Assembly: GCA_004154925.1 (NCBI GenBank)
Contig: QJNS01000020.1
Coordinates: 310,001-374,000 of the forward strand
Source: Monosporascus cannonballus
Taxonomy: Eukaryota; Ascomycota; Sordariomycetes; Xylariales
DNA length: 64,000 nucleotides
Direction of reading: 5' to 3'
Of the stretch, positions 9,477 through 23,114 are shown one piece after another (position 1 is the first letter of the stretch; every line of letters starts with the position of its first letter). The notes beneath the pieces are model-generated. The model did not search any database, had not been told where the DNA came from, and was given only the letters and a program-made list of their open reading frames with translations. A program made the translations under genes and the position numbers.

Positions 9477-10905
9477 CTAGAATCGCGCCTCAACCTTCCG
9501 TTCAGTATCCTGCAACGCCCAAGCGCTCGACTTGTTCTTGCTGAGCACTGCCCTGCATTGAGCCGCCGTGAACCCCTTGGCCTCCACGGCCGGGTTGTAC
9601 CCCAGCTTATTCTGCTTTCCGACCGTGGCGCTGTCGATCTTAGGCGCCTCGCTCCTGTCGGGCCGGCAGTATACCGTAACTACGACCGCACCTCCTAACC
9701 CGAGGTTGTGCTGAAGCACGTACCTGGTCTTAGGGACCGCCCTGTTGTTCGCCCAGCCCCGCAGGTGCCAGACCAGCTCGGCACACTGCGCAAGCCCGGT
9801 CGCGCCAAGGGGATGGCCTTTAGAGATCAGACCACCGGATGGGTTGATAACGACCTTGCCGCCGTAGGTAATGTCGCCGCTTCGAACGATTTCGTGCGCT
9901 TTGCCGGGTTCGCAGAGCCCGAGGGCGTCGATGGTGACCAGTTCATTGGCCGAGAAGCAGTCGTGCAGCTCGACGACCTGCACGTCATTCGATGAGACCT
10001 TGGCCTCGCTCATGGCGACCCTCGCGGCGTGCTTGGTCATGTCGAATCCGATGAGATCGATTGCGCTCCGGGAAAACAGACTCGGCGCATCGGTGGCGAG
10101 GCATTGTCCGGCGATCAGGATAGCCTGATCTTTCAAGTGGGGCCTGGCGTCGACGAAGTCCTGCGAGACGAGAACGGCGGCAGCACCGCCGTCTGAGGTG
10201 GGGCAGCATTGCAGTTTGGTAAGGGGTTCATGGACCATGGGTGATTTCAAGACCTGCTCCAAGCTGTAGACGTCTTGAAACTGAGAGTAAGGGTTTCGGG
10301 TCGAGTGCTCGTGGTTAATCCGAGCGATCTCAGCGAAGTCTTCCGGCTTGGCACCGTACCTACAGAGACATCAGCTCAGGCAAGGCGGCGAGGGGCATTT
10401 CATGGGCTTACTTCTCCATGTATTCGCGTCCAGCGTTTCCGAAGAACTGAGCAGCTCCGGGAGCGTTAGAGAAACCCTGGGTCTCTGCCATTAAGGTCGT
10501 AGACGTGCCAAGGGGGTTCTCTCTGTCGTTGAAGAAGCTCTGGAGACTTCCCCGCATCATCTTCTCGAAGCCGACTACCAAGATACAATCTGCGCCACCG
10601 TGTGCAATGGTGTTCCTCGCCATCGCCAGGCCAGTAGAGCCAGTCGAGCAGTTGTTGTTCACATTCAAGATGGGTATTTGGGTCATGCCGAACTGGTAGA
10701 ACACCCTCTGTCCGCAAGTCGAGTCGCCGTAGCAATAGCAAGCGATCCCTTGCTCTACGTCGTCGTAGTTGATCTGCGCGTCGAGCATAGCTTTCACACC
10801 CGCTTCGAAACCGAGTTCTGTGTAATCAATCTTGCCCCGTGGCTTGACAAATTTGGTCATGCCGACTCCCAGCACGTAGACTGGCTGTTTCTGTTTGGCG
10901 GGCAT
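9477..10905 (-). CDS. SCP2/SCPx-type thiolase (acetyl-CoA acyltransferase), two exons
   Basis: 458-aa thiolase of the sterol-carrier-protein-x branch, which cleaves or forms the carbon bond of 3-oxoacyl-CoA. Exon 1 is 10905-10412 and exon 2 is 10359-9477, with a 52-bp GT-AG intron (GTAAGC...TGTAG); 494 + 883 nt is exactly 459 codons. Cys86 lies in NNNCSTGS, the nucleophile motif; His297 lies in HDCFS; His347 lies in GHPLGATG. The protein starts [19 protein letters not shown], as is usual for the family. The last three residues, ARF, fit a weak type-1 peroxisomal targeting signal. No sterol-carrier domain follows. The C-terminal extension after GAVVVTVY is longer than the thiolase core. The start codon lies only 88 bp from the LTR element that begins at 10994, so its promoter has been cut short or replaced. 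The coding sequence itself is intact. Confidence 0.9.
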
Positions 10906-10993
10906 CTTGCGCGGTTGCCACTCCTCGCTCGTGTTTTTAGTTAGATGGGCTTAGCACGCGGTAATGAAATATGAACGAAGGGCGATATACAGA

Positions 10994-11180
10994 TGCCACA
11001 GTTAAGCTGATCGGTAGATAGGGTAACATAGAGTGTGAGAAGTGATATTTGTCTGGATAGAATTGAGCTCCAGAGAGCGGTAGCTAGGAAGTTTTTTATA
11101 TATTATGGGCGCGGCGGAATAATGTTTTTCCGGTATGCTAGGAATTTAATAATTGGCATAAATACATTTATTTTACATTA
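10994..11180 (-). repeat. left (3') LTR of the 10994-25411 element
   Basis: Begins TGCCACAGTTAAGC and ends TTTTACATTA, matching CCACGACA ends with C-to-T and G-to-A changes. It aligns along its length with 25225-25411 and the solo LTR at 2458-2645. Confidence 0.85.
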
Positions 11181-14100
11181 AGCCCCTTGAAAAGTGAAAT
11201 ATTTTTTAGACTTTATTTATCGTAATTTTGATAATTTTTAAATAATAATAATAAATAATAATAAATAATAATAAATAAATAAATAATAATAATAATAATA
11301 ATAATAATTTTATTAATACGATTTTTTGATAATATTTACTACAAATCTTGTAAATTATAAAGAAATTTAACAATATATTGATAAATTTATTTAGAAATAT
11401 TTACGTTATAGGAGATTTTATTGTATTTTTAACGTATATATATTTGAAAGATTAAATTTATATAATTTAATAATAATTTAGTAATTATTATTAAAAAAAA
11501 TTTAAATCACATTTAATTATGTCCTAAAATTACGATACAAATATTTTAAAATTATAATACTTAAGTGCATATTTCATTATAAATATTTTAATATTCATTG
11601 TAAAAATTTCTTTAGCTATTTAATATATTATTTTTTAATATATTTAATTTTTTAAAAAATGGACATATTTTAAAATTATTAAGAAATGGCAGATTATCAA
11701 CGATTAAAAAATTTAAAAATTCTTTATTAGTATTTTCGAATAGCATTTTCAAATAGCGTGTATAATAAAAATATGATAAGAATTATGTTTAACCGAATTA
11801 TTATTATTATATATATAATAAAATTAATTTATTTATAAAGCATTTTTATATATTATGTAATTAATAAATTAATATTAAGTTTTCTTTTATTTTAAAGAAT
11901 ATTTGAAAATATATAAATATTGTTTTCTAATATAAAACAAATTATAATTATTAAATATATATACTTATATTCAAATAAATGTATTAATTTTATATCGATA
12001 AATTTAATAGAACAAAATAATATATCGCTTACAAAACTATAAAATTAAATATATATTATTTATTATAAAATAACTACTGTTTTTTTAAAAATAATATCAA
12101 TCTCAATTTTTATAACGTAGTAAAAAGTGTACGGCATTATAATAAAAATAAAAATTTTAATCAGTTTAAAATTTATTTCAACTTTATATGTATTTTTTAT
12201 TTGAAGTTATTTAAGAAAATATGAATTAAAAATTTATTTCACGAATAAAACAATTAAAAAGACTTATATTATATTAAATTTGTTGATTATAGTTATACTT
12301 ATTCGAAAAGATATCATTATAAGCGTATATATATATATATATCTTAACAATCGAATCGGTTTTTTGTAAAATATTTATAACGTTTAAATTATTTGGTTTT
12401 ATTTGATTCATATATAAATATTTGTTTTAAAGGAATTAATTTACATTTAATTTACTGAAATACTTTTGTTTCTTTTGTATTCTTTTATATAATTTAAATA
12501 ATTTAATATTTAATAAATTTCTATAGTCTTAAATATATTTAATACAACTTTTAAATATTTTAAAGTTTTTTATAATATTTTTCTTACCATTATTATATAA
12601 AAGTATATATATTTTTTATATATATATTTTAGAAAATCTATAAACAATTTTGAAATTTAATTTAAAATTAAATACATTATTTTATTTTCGTAAACTAGAT
12701 AAGATTTAAAATATAACCATTATTATTTTTAAAATCTTTAATATATTTTTTTTATAAATCTCTATTCTTGTAAATATATCTTAACTAGTTTTTTACTTTA
12801 ATTTTTGGCTTTAAAAATTTTATACGTAAGTTTTTATTAATTATTATACGATTTTTAATTTTAAAGATTAATACGTTATTTATATTAATTATTAATTTTA
12901 TTATATATATATTTCGAATACCTTTACAATTAACCTTTTTAGTTATAATGAATTGGTAAATAGTCTAATTAATTAATTTTTTAAAATAGTTTTAAAAATT
13001 AAATATTTGCAATTAAATTTAGCTTTATGTATAAGATTTTTGTATTTTTAAATTTTGATTTCTTTAATTAATTATTTATTAATCTGTTATATCGGACAAG
13101 AAGATTATTTATAATTCTTTTTAAAAATATTATAATTATTCTATAAATTATTTTATACGTTCAATATAGCGAAAATTAAACTTTCTTAATTAAATGTTTA
13201 AATATATATAATGTATTTACAACTTCTTTATTTATACTTAAAATACATGCTTTTTTAATTAATAAACAATTCTTTTATTAAATATAATATTATATAATAA
13301 TATCTTTTGGAAATTTAGGTGTTTTATATTTGATATATATTAAAGATTTAATGTTGTATTATATAACCAATGTAAAGTTTTGAGTTATATTTTAAATATT
13401 TCGGGTTTTTTTTATTTTTTATAAATACGTTCGTACGTTTTAAATATAAATTCTAATTTAATTTAGACTTAAGTTTATAATAATTATATTCAGAATAACA
13501 AAAATATATTAACGAAAATAGTATTTAAATAAATAAATAAATTATATACTTAATTCGAATTTGTAGTATATAATTACATAATTGCTTTTATTGTTATAAA
13601 CTGAAAATTGTTAAAAGACTTTAATATTATTTTAAAAACTGTAATAATTAACTTCTATTTTATTTATTTCTTTTTAGAACACTTTAATATATAATTAATG
13701 TTGTTTAATTTAAGAACTGTTTTAATAAAGTATTTTTGATATTTTGTATTTTCGTTAATCATAATCGTTTTAATATTGTTATTTTACTTAATGTTATAAA
13801 TAAAGAAATTTATAATATTTATATATTTAATATTTTAAATATTTAATAGTTTAAATGTTTTTTAAAATAATTATTTATAAAAATTATTATATTTGATTAT
13901 AATTACTAAATATTATTAACAATATTATAAGTTATAGAATAATTAAAATAATCTTATATAATACGTTAAAATGGCTTAATTGTTTAACTAAATAATTTAC
14001 GTTTCGAAACTATTTGAAAACATATATATAAACATAAGTTTTATATTATATATATATAATATCGGTAATAATAACGTTTTTAAGATTTTTAATAAATAAT

Positions 14101-14995
14101 TTTAACATTATAAGTTTTAAATATCCAATTTAAAATACCAAAAAGTCTTTTATATTTATTCAAAGGAGTAAATTATTTGAGAATATATTTTAAGTTTTTT
14201 ATGTTCTGTTTAGTAATTAATAAAAATATTATAGTATCTATTGCATTTTACAAAATTATATATAAAATATATAAAATATTTCATATTATTAAAAATTTTA
14301 TATTAATATTAATATTATTAATTTTACTGTTTTTAAAGCAATAATCTGTATAGTATTATTAAATTCCGGTTTTATGTAAGAAAACTTTTAGAAAAATATT
14401 TACCTAACGTTTTTTAACATTATTATATATTTAAAAATATTTTAATTTCTTAATTATTTATCACTTAGTATCTTTAAGCGACAATGAAAAAAGTTTTATT
14501 TCTATTATTTATTATATAATATTAAATACGAAGATATTCAAAAATAAATAAATTTGCATTATATTTTTAAATATTTTATTTTATAAATATCGGATAAAAT
14601 AAATAATAATATACATTTTTATAACTATTAATTTAAAAATAATACACATTTAAAACTTGATTAATATTATAATACTATTGCAGCATTAATCGTTATTATT
14701 AAATAGTATTTTTTTTTAAATTTCTTTCGAAACCTTTTTCTCTTTAAAAAAATTGAAAAATTCTAATAGAAATTTTCTTACGAGCTTAATTTAAAAAAAT
14801 TCTAATTTTTTTCCGTTTTAAAAAAATTGAACAAGTTTTATAAATAGTGATTTTTCGTAATTACGTAACGGAATATAACCCATTCGCCGAGCTTTGACGG
14901 ATGCTTATTTTTAAATTTAAAAAATATAAATATTCTTCATATAATTATTAAAAGTTTTAAACCAAAAAAACAACGGAAATTAACTAATTATAATA
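11181..14995. other. RIP desert, internal part of the 10994 element
   Basis: Extremely AT-rich, no open frame longer than a few dozen codons, CpG present but CpA/TpG rare. It should be the 3' part of the retroelement coding region (sense strand -), but no reverse transcriptase or integrase motif is readable. Confidence 0.6.
11241..11308. repeat. AAT/AAAT microsatellite
   Basis: About 68 bp of (AAT)n mixed with AAAT units just inside the left LTR. It is probably a by-product of RIP followed by slippage. Confidence 0.8.
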
Positions 14996-16521
14996 GGAGT
15001 GCAAAAGTCTCAATAGATTTCTACAAACTTTACAAAATCGCGTATTTCTTTCACTTTAATACCAATACCCTCTAACTTTTAACGATAAGTAAACAACTCA
15101 ATTTAGGTCCAATTGCTCCGCGAAAAGAATAGTCGCCTTATAGGAGAACACGATAAAAATCCGAAAAATATTTGAGCGAAAGCTTTACGGATATCGCGAA
15201 AAAAATACGGAATATCACCTATTATTATTTAGGACATATAAAATCGCTATACGCGTCAGAATTCAGCCTAATTTTCGTTATATTCGGATCGCCTACATAC
15301 ATTTCGACGGGGTTATAAAAAGCATTTATGGCAATTTATGGCAATTTATTTTTTTATATTTATCGTTCACGTTATCGAATTGTATTACTTTTATATTATT
15401 AAGTAGATTTTAACGCAGTAATTTCGCGAAAAAACATTATGCATTAACGCGTATTTTAAGGACCGTTTTTAATCCCGAAATATACGAAATACAAGTTTTT
15501 TTAAGCTTTGAAATATCGTAATAAATTCGTTAAATAATAACGAAAACTTTTATTTAATAACAAAAGACATATAAACTGTAAGTACGGTAAACAAGCGTAA
15601 TAAACCTTTCGCTGAAAAAGTTTTTAATATATTACCTTTTTTTAGTTTAATTTTTATGTTAATTATTAATCGCTTTTTTTATTCGAAATAAAAAAAAACT
15701 CGTTTTTACTCGAATATATACAGCTTCGATATAAAAAAACCGGCTAGACGTAAATGTTTTAAGGTAGTTTCCGATATAGAAAACGAAACTTCTTAATAAC
15801 TTTCAATAACAACTCCGAAACCGCTCGAGGCGAAATAATCGGCCGCATTTATCGTAATTATCTTAGGAAATACCTCCTTAAATACTTCGATAACGATTTT
15901 ATTTTTATACAAAACAACGCTTTCGTCTATACCGTTCGAATCGTAAAGGAATAACTTTAAAAGCAAAATTGTGAGATAAGCGAGAGTGCGACGCTAACTA
16001 CAAGACTAAAACATCAGCAATTCCAAACCCCAATTGAGATTTGGGCACCCAAATCCACCTTATAAGAGCGCATACAACAAGCTTCCAGCTATATTATAAA
16101 AATATCGAAGTACTAAAATAATTTCCATATTCACTGGACTTAAATCCCATCGAAAACGTATAGAAAGTGCTAAAAAAACGTATTCAAAAAAGAACCGAAA
16201 CTTAAATTACTTAATAATATATAAAAAGCTTTAAATTTACTTACTGCTATTATAATTATTACATAGAGAAAGTTTCTAAATAATATCTTCAATAATTTAA
16301 TAAATAATATGCTAAAATAAATCGAAATTATAATTATAAGTTAAAGCTGGTATATAAAATATTAAAATAATTTACTATGTATATTATATATTTATTTACA
16401 ATGTATTTCAATTACTAACAATATTATTAAAAGTTGGTAGAAAAACGTATTAGTAAAGTTATAAAGGTAATAGTAGAAAATATAGATTGTGAAAACTAAA
16501 CCAAGACTGTTACACTTCCAC
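14996..16521 (+). mobile_element. Tc1 (DD34E) transposon relic, family A
   Basis: The transposase C-terminal half is readable on the + strand through RIP mutations. FIFIQNNAFVYTVRIVKE lies around 15896-15950 (family FMQDNA, with the catalytic Asp now Asn), LDLNPIENV around 16140-16165 (the catalytic Glu of NPIE is kept), and a tail ending WYIKY with TAA at 16363-16365. It is interrupted by a 129-bp element at 15970-16098; removing this and one AAAAT restores the frame. Imperfect terminal repeats (GGAGTGCAAAAGTCT at 14996 and AGTGTAACAGTCT read from 16517) sit next to TA on both sides. The body is then about 1.39 kb, normal for Tc1. The ends are less certain than the transposase. Confidence 0.7.
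15970..16098 (+). mobile_element. 129-bp TG...CA mini-element, copy 1
   Basis: Starts TGTGAGATAAGCGAG and ends CTATATTATA (RIP form of CTACATTACA), flanked by AAAAT at 15965-15969 and 16099-16103. It sits inside the Tc1 transposase and removing it gives an in-frame join. A second copy of the same length lies at 46565-46693 on the other strand. It has no coding capacity. It could be a solo short LTR or a separate small non-autonomous element. Confidence 0.88.
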
Positions 16522-17107
16522 TATATATTATATTTATTTTAAAAAATTTATTGTTTAAGATTATTAAAAGGTTTTAAAAAACATGAATTTTAACGTTTTA
16601 CTTTATTTTGATAATATAAAGCTAAGAACTTTTTTCAAATTTTATGAAGCTTTTAAAAACTTTTTTAAAAAACTTTTCTTTAATTAAATTGATAAATCTA
16701 CGTTATATTTAGCGGAAAACGAAACGTTTTAATAAAACCTTTAAAAAGTCATTTAATACTAATATTGTATTAATTTTATTTACAAAATTAAACTTTTTAA
16801 CTTTAATATAAAAGAAAACAAAATTAAATCTTGTATTATTAATTAAATTTAATATAATTTACTTTAATAAAATATAAAATTTTATAGTATTTCTTACGTA
16901 TTACAATAATAATATTTAATTTCTGCAAAGACATTAAATATTTTGATTTTTTATATAAATTTCAAATTATAATGTCTTTTTAAATTAATAAATTAATTTA
17001 TATATTTCTAAAAAATACAAATTGTTTATTATTATATTAATTTAAATTTAAATATTCATACCTTGTATTTTAATTTTATAAAATATTTAAACTTAATTTC
17101 GTAATCC

Positions 17108-17314
17108 TATAAAATAATGGACAGCTGTGAGCTTAGATAAGATGATCTTCGACCAATCGCAAAGCGTATTCTAAAAAGTAAATGTATTAGATTATTTTTA
17201 TCTAGCGTTTTTTACTAGTTACTAGATGATGGATTTATATTAGTAAGTAGGTCAGTAGCTAATCGGTAGCTGGTCGGTTATTAGCCTTATTCTTATAAAG
17301 ATTGTATTCTTATA
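17108..17314 (-). repeat. 3' LTR of the 17108-24826 gypsy element
   Basis: 207 bp, starts TATAAAATAATGGACAGC (TG changed to TA) and ends TTCTTATA. It has the same length as the partner LTR. Confidence 0.9.
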
Positions 17315-19851
17315 ATTATTTCGCTTTTTTAAATTGTCAGTTCTTAATAATATTATTACTAATTTAATATAACGCGTTTTGTAAATCTGGTTGCATATAT
17401 TTGTTAATAATTTCTCGTTATAAGTACGCAGATTATATTATGTTATAAGTAATTGCTGTAATGATTAATACGTATTATATTACGTAATTAAATATGTTCT
17501 ACCTAATTTTCTATTATAATTCGTTTTTTAATCTTATTTTGTTTATTTTTTTCTTTTCGCGCCTATATTTCTATTGTTTTTACATACGCGTTCCGTTCGA
17601 TTCCTCGCTTTTTTTATTCTTGTTTTGCCTTTTCCGTTTGTTTTGCGTATAATTTCCGTTCGCCATATTTTTTCTCGTAAGGAGTTCTAAAAGAAATGGT
17701 ACTTTAATACTGATAATAACTAGAATTTTTTCCAACGTTATTGTTTCGATGCCGACGGTAAGATAGATATTAATTGTATTACGAGCGGGAATAAGCCGTA
17801 TTATATTTACGTAATATAGCGTTATTTCGATTACTGTACGGTTTACGTTTAAGTTCCGGGCGCCTTAAATTATGTCGTGGCCAATTATTATTATAAGATA
17901 TTTCGTACAGTAAATAATTATTCTTAATATTATTAATTTTGCTGTTTGATTTCCGTTTAAATTTTGATTATCCTTAAGGATACCACTTAAACGATTTTTT
18001 AATTTGGTACCGATAACTAGAAATTAATCGACGAATTCGAAAAAGCTCGTATTGTAAATACTTAATACGAATATTTCGACGTAATTACGATTAATCGTTA
18101 ATTCGACGTCTTTCGTAAGATCGAATTCGCCTTTAACGCAATTATTATTAAGGAATATTGTTTTCTTAATATAACGGAAATCGATTTCCGATTATCCATT
18201 ATAGCTACAAAGGCTTAATTTTAATGCCGTTTTATGGATTTATACACTTAAATTCTTTTGAATAAGTATTACGACTTTTTTATTATTCTGTAATTAATTT
18301 TCGATTAGGCGTAATTTTAAGATACCTTTATAAATAAGGCCACTTTTAAGGGCCGTTATATTGTTACGTTTTTCGTTTACGAATATTTTTCGCTCGTTTT
18401 CCAACGTTTTAACGAAACTTTAATACTTATTAATAATTATAATTAAAAAATAGTTTTACCTAATAAATTTACTATCAAACCTAAATACGTTTAGCGTTTT
18501 AAGGATAACGCCTTATTTTCGATTAATAACAAATTATATTCCGGTTATTTGGGCCTTATTTTTCGTAAGAAATAAAACGTTTTTAAGTTCCTTCCGAGTT
18601 TTACGCCTAGTAAGTTTAATAAACGTATCTGCCTTTTGCCGTTATATGTTTTCCGATCGTTTTTTTAAATATTTTTATATTAATTTTCATAATACGTTTA
18701 CTAAGAGCTAATTAACGTAAGGTTTAATAATTAAATACGCAATCTTATTTTGGAGATAAAAATTCGATTTTTTTATATTGTCTATCGGTTTTCATTCGCC
18801 CTTTATCTTATTTATAAAAGAATTATAATTATTTAGTCGGTCGATTTTCAACCGGTATACAATAAGGCAATTACTTATTAAAAACTCTAAAATAATTATA
18901 TAATTAATATTTTAAGTTTAATACCTTAATTTTGCTTAAAGTTACCTTTTATAACTTTGTATTTATTAGGCGGCCGGTTTCCCATAAAACTGTTATTACT
19001 TTACGATTTTTAAGTCGTTCTATTTCTTATATACGTATTTAACTTTTTTCTTATAACGCTGTAATATTTTAAACGCGTATTTCAAATGTTTTCGGAGTTC
19101 TTATATATTATATTCGGCGGGTAACCTTTTTATTTAATTAGATATTTGTACTGCTTTCAATCATCTCGGTAACGAACGATATTTTTTATTACTTATTTTT
19201 CCTGTTCTTTTATTAGGTCCGGTAACACTATCTAGACGCCACCCAATTTTCGATTATACTATGGTTTTAATAAGAATATTGGAAATATATTATATATCTT
19301 TTAGTATTTGGTAAGAATGATTATTTTGTATATTTAGAAACCTATTCGTTTTTTAATCGTAATTCGGATATAAATAAGTATAAGCCTTTTATTTTTGAAT
19401 TTAAAATTTTTAATTAATAAACTTACTTATTGCTTTAATTGGAATTCTATAGGCGTATAGCATTAATTATAATACTTTTTCTGGATTGCCGCTCTTTTTT
19501 TTTTCTAATGTTCGTATATTATTCGACAAATAGCCGCCATTTTTCGAAACGTTCTTTAATTCTTTGTATTTATCCCTTAAACTTTTATAAAAGATATTCC
19601 ATTATCTTTAAATAATATTTATATAAGGTTTCGAACGGAAAACGGCCGATAAATACGTTCCGCGTATTATTATATACAAATTCCGCATTTTGTAATATTT
19701 GTATCCATTTATTTTGATACTTATTAATGCAAATACGAAAACAATAATTTAATATCTGATAAATATATTCCGTTTGCTTATCGGTTTGCGGATAGTAAGC
19801 GGTCGATATTTGTTACTTTATTTATTTCTTTTTGCAAAATTCTACCTAAAA

Positions 19852-20079
19852 TTAATTCGTTAACAGTTTATCTTTATCGTTAATAATTTCGACTAGTATA
19901 TTGAATTTGTATTTGACCTTATCGTAAAGCAATTGGGCTAATTTGGCTGCAAATAAGGTTTTAACCGTAAAAATGAATAATTTTAATTTCGTAAAACGGT
20001 CGACGATCATCAGGATTACGTCGTACTTTAGCCCGTTTAAATCTAAGCTTTTAAAATGCCCCGTAATAAAATTTAACAA
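19852..20079 (-). pseudogene. gypsy integrase core fragment
   Basis: A 75-codon open stretch matching the start of the gypsy integrase catalytic core: a FITG start, YDVILMIVDRFTKL holding the first catalytic Asp, and a distal IINDKDKL block in place of the usual ISDRD. It is the longest surviving frame of the element; stops lie on both sides. Confidence 0.85.
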
Positions 20080-23072
20080 GATTTTTTAAAAGGGTTATTT
20101 AAATAACGATAAGAGCTATAAATGTTTATCTGGTTTATAACGTAATTTTATTATACTTTAGTAGTTAGAATATTATTTAATATATATTCGGATATCGTTC
20201 GTTATATTTTTTCAGTGAAAGTTTCTGGTTATTAATTATAACTTACGGATATATTCTATATATTTTCCTTTTTAATCATCATGGTGCTAATTAATTAACT
20301 ATTTTCGTAAAACGCCTTATGAAGAAATTATAAAGTTATTTTGATAATATAAAACCTTATTTAGATCCAGAAAATATTTTTTTATTCCGGCTTAACGTTT
20401 AATTATTCGTATTAATTTTATAATATTTCAGTTCTTAGTTTGTAACCTTCGAACCTGATTGTAAAACTGTTAGAAAGTTTTCGGCTATAATGCCGTTTCG
20501 TTCTTAGCTATATTTTTCGCCAAGGAACGTAAAACGTATTGGTTATAAATAATAGCTTTAATATTAATTTCGTCTTTTTTAAATTTTTCGGAATTCGATC
20601 GTAATACGGTTGCAATTTGCAATTGCCGTTATTTAACTGCTAATTATGTTATTATTGCGATTCGCATTTATATTATTATTTGCAAACAATAAGTTCGACG
20701 GCTATGTAATTTCCTTTTTTTCTTTTTTTCTCGAAAATAGTTTATGATTGTATAATAAAGATTTTTTAATTTTCTTTACGCGGATAATAATTACTTAAGT
20801 TTTTGTTATTTAAAATCTGTTTAAGAATTTTATAGCAAACAAATTTTACGTTACTTTTATTAGGCTTTTTGCCTTTTTATAATACTTTAAATTGCGTTAT
20901 ATATTTATTACCGTTTTTCGTACGTTTTCCGGCATATTATTCGTAAATTCGAATTTTTTAAATAACGTAAGAATTACGTTTTTATATTCGATTTCTCTGA
21001 ATATATAATTCGAGCGTCTGGATAATTTATTTGTCGAGTTAACGGCGTTCGATTTCTATTAGATTTTAAAATTAAATTACGTAAAACGGTAAACTTATTA
21101 AGCTAACCTCCTTTTAAAGTTATGCGCCGGCGCATTTATTATATATTTTAGCGCTATGTAATCGATAAATATTAGGAAACCTTTTTTCGTACCTTTAAGA
21201 TATTACCGCTAATATTCCAGGTTTTTTATAATCGCTAATAGTTCTTATTGTCTTATAGCTTATTACTTTTCGGTGGGGCTTAGTTTTCGCGATCAGTATA
21301 TAACTGGGCGTTAATATTTTCCGTATTTCTATAAAAATATTCTTAATATGGTTTTTATTAAGGCGTTTATTTTAACCCTGGTATTTTTGACGTTATTTTA
21401 ATGTCGGAAAATGGTTGTTAATTAAAAAGTATCTTTTAAGTTTCGGAACGTTTTTTTTTTAATTTTTTCGGGTTATCAGAATTCTGTTATTTTATTTTTG
21501 CTTTACGCCTCTTTTAAAAGCTTAATAATAAATTCAATAATACGCAAATAATAGGCGATAAATTTCCGATAAAAGTTCGTAAATCCTAAAAATATTTAAA
21601 TATTATGAATTAATTTTAGCTTTGGCTATGCTTCGGTGATATCGACCCGTCGGCGGTCCATTTCTAAGCCGTCGGTATTAATTATGAATTTTAGAAATTT
21701 TGAAATTTTTTTAAAACAAATTTACATTTAATCGTTTTGGCAAATAATTAGTATTATAATAATCGTTAGTAAATTAGCTGGAAATATTTCGTATAGTTTT
21801 TTTCGTTATCCGAATAAATAATTATATTATATAAAGATATTATGTATATATAATTAATTAATTTAATTAATGCTTTATATATATAGACCTAAAACGTAAT
21901 CGGCGCGTTAATAAGGCCAAATAGCATAACCGTATATTTAAACTGCTCATACCGTATTCGAAAAACGGTTTTTTATTAATCGCCTTTTTTAATTTTGATA
22001 CAGTAATAAATATTTTAAAATTAATTTTCGAAAATACCTTAATTAACCTTAAGCGATATATTATTTTTGAAATTAAAAATAAGAGATATCGGTTTTTTAT
22101 CGTTTCCCGATTTAGCTCTTTATAATTAACGCATAGTCGGAAATTACCGTTCTTTTTAGGTATAAATAATTTTGGTACTTTTGCGTCGGTTTTCGAATAA
22201 CGTATCCGGCTTATCTTTAAATTTTTTGGGATATATTTTTCGATTACTTTTCTTTAAGCTTTCGAAATAAGGTAAATTGGGCCAAATAAAGGCGTTTTCT
22301 CTGGGATTAAGTTTATTATATATTTTGCCGTTAATAGGTGAAATATCTTTTTCGTTGTTTTTTCGAAATATATTTGCCGGAAAGTCTTTAGGTATACAAA
22401 AAGATTAATTATCTTTTATTTTTATTATTTTTCGAATTTCGAAATATTTAGTTTTTCGGCTAGGTTCATTAGGTTAACGGTATAAACTTGTTCGCCGGAA
22501 AACATTAAATTCGCGATTTTTTATTTGTCGACTATTTGTAATAATCCGTATAACTATTAATATATAATTGTATTTAGTAGAATCCTTAATTTACTTATTT
22601 CGAGTTTAGATAATAGGAAATTGAGCATTTTCTAATCGCGGTATATTGTAAAATAAATTTAATTAAATTTTCGTTCATTCTTATTATTGTTTATTATATT
22701 AATAGGAATTTCGTAGGTCTTATAATATTTAATATACGTGTCGTTAGTATTGATAAGGCCCGGGATATTTACGAGAATTAATTAAAAATTAAGTTTTTTC
22801 GTTAATTTTTTGCTTATAGTATTAACCTGTGCTCCGATATCTATATTTACTTCTACTGTTATATTCACCGTATTTCTTTTGATAAATGCTTTTTTTTAAA
22901 AAGCGGCTTTATTTCGACCGTCTTGTAATTATTAGCCGAAGTAAATTAAACGTATACGTTTATTTCGGCTCCTTTTTTGGGTTTACGTCCAGGGATTAAT
23001 CTAATTTATCGTTATATATTATGATATTTTGTACAGCTTTCGAAAATCGGTTTTCGTATCCTTTTTAAGTTT

Positions 23073-23114
23073 GCAATTTATGTTTTTATAATTTAGCTTC
23101 CTGTAGTTATAATA
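23073..23114 (-). pseudogene. gag zinc knuckle (CCHC), RIP-altered
   Basis: Reads Y-Y-N-Y-R-K-L-N-Y-K-N-I-N-C. Tyr stands where CX2CX4HX4C expects Cys, Cys and His, each explained by one transition (TGT/TGC to TAT/TAC, CAT to TAT). The last Cys is intact. Confidence 0.75.

Noticed and set aside
11241..11308. AAT-rich tract as a CRISPR-like or regulatory array
   Set aside because: Simple microsatellite without spacers, in a eukaryotic RIP region.
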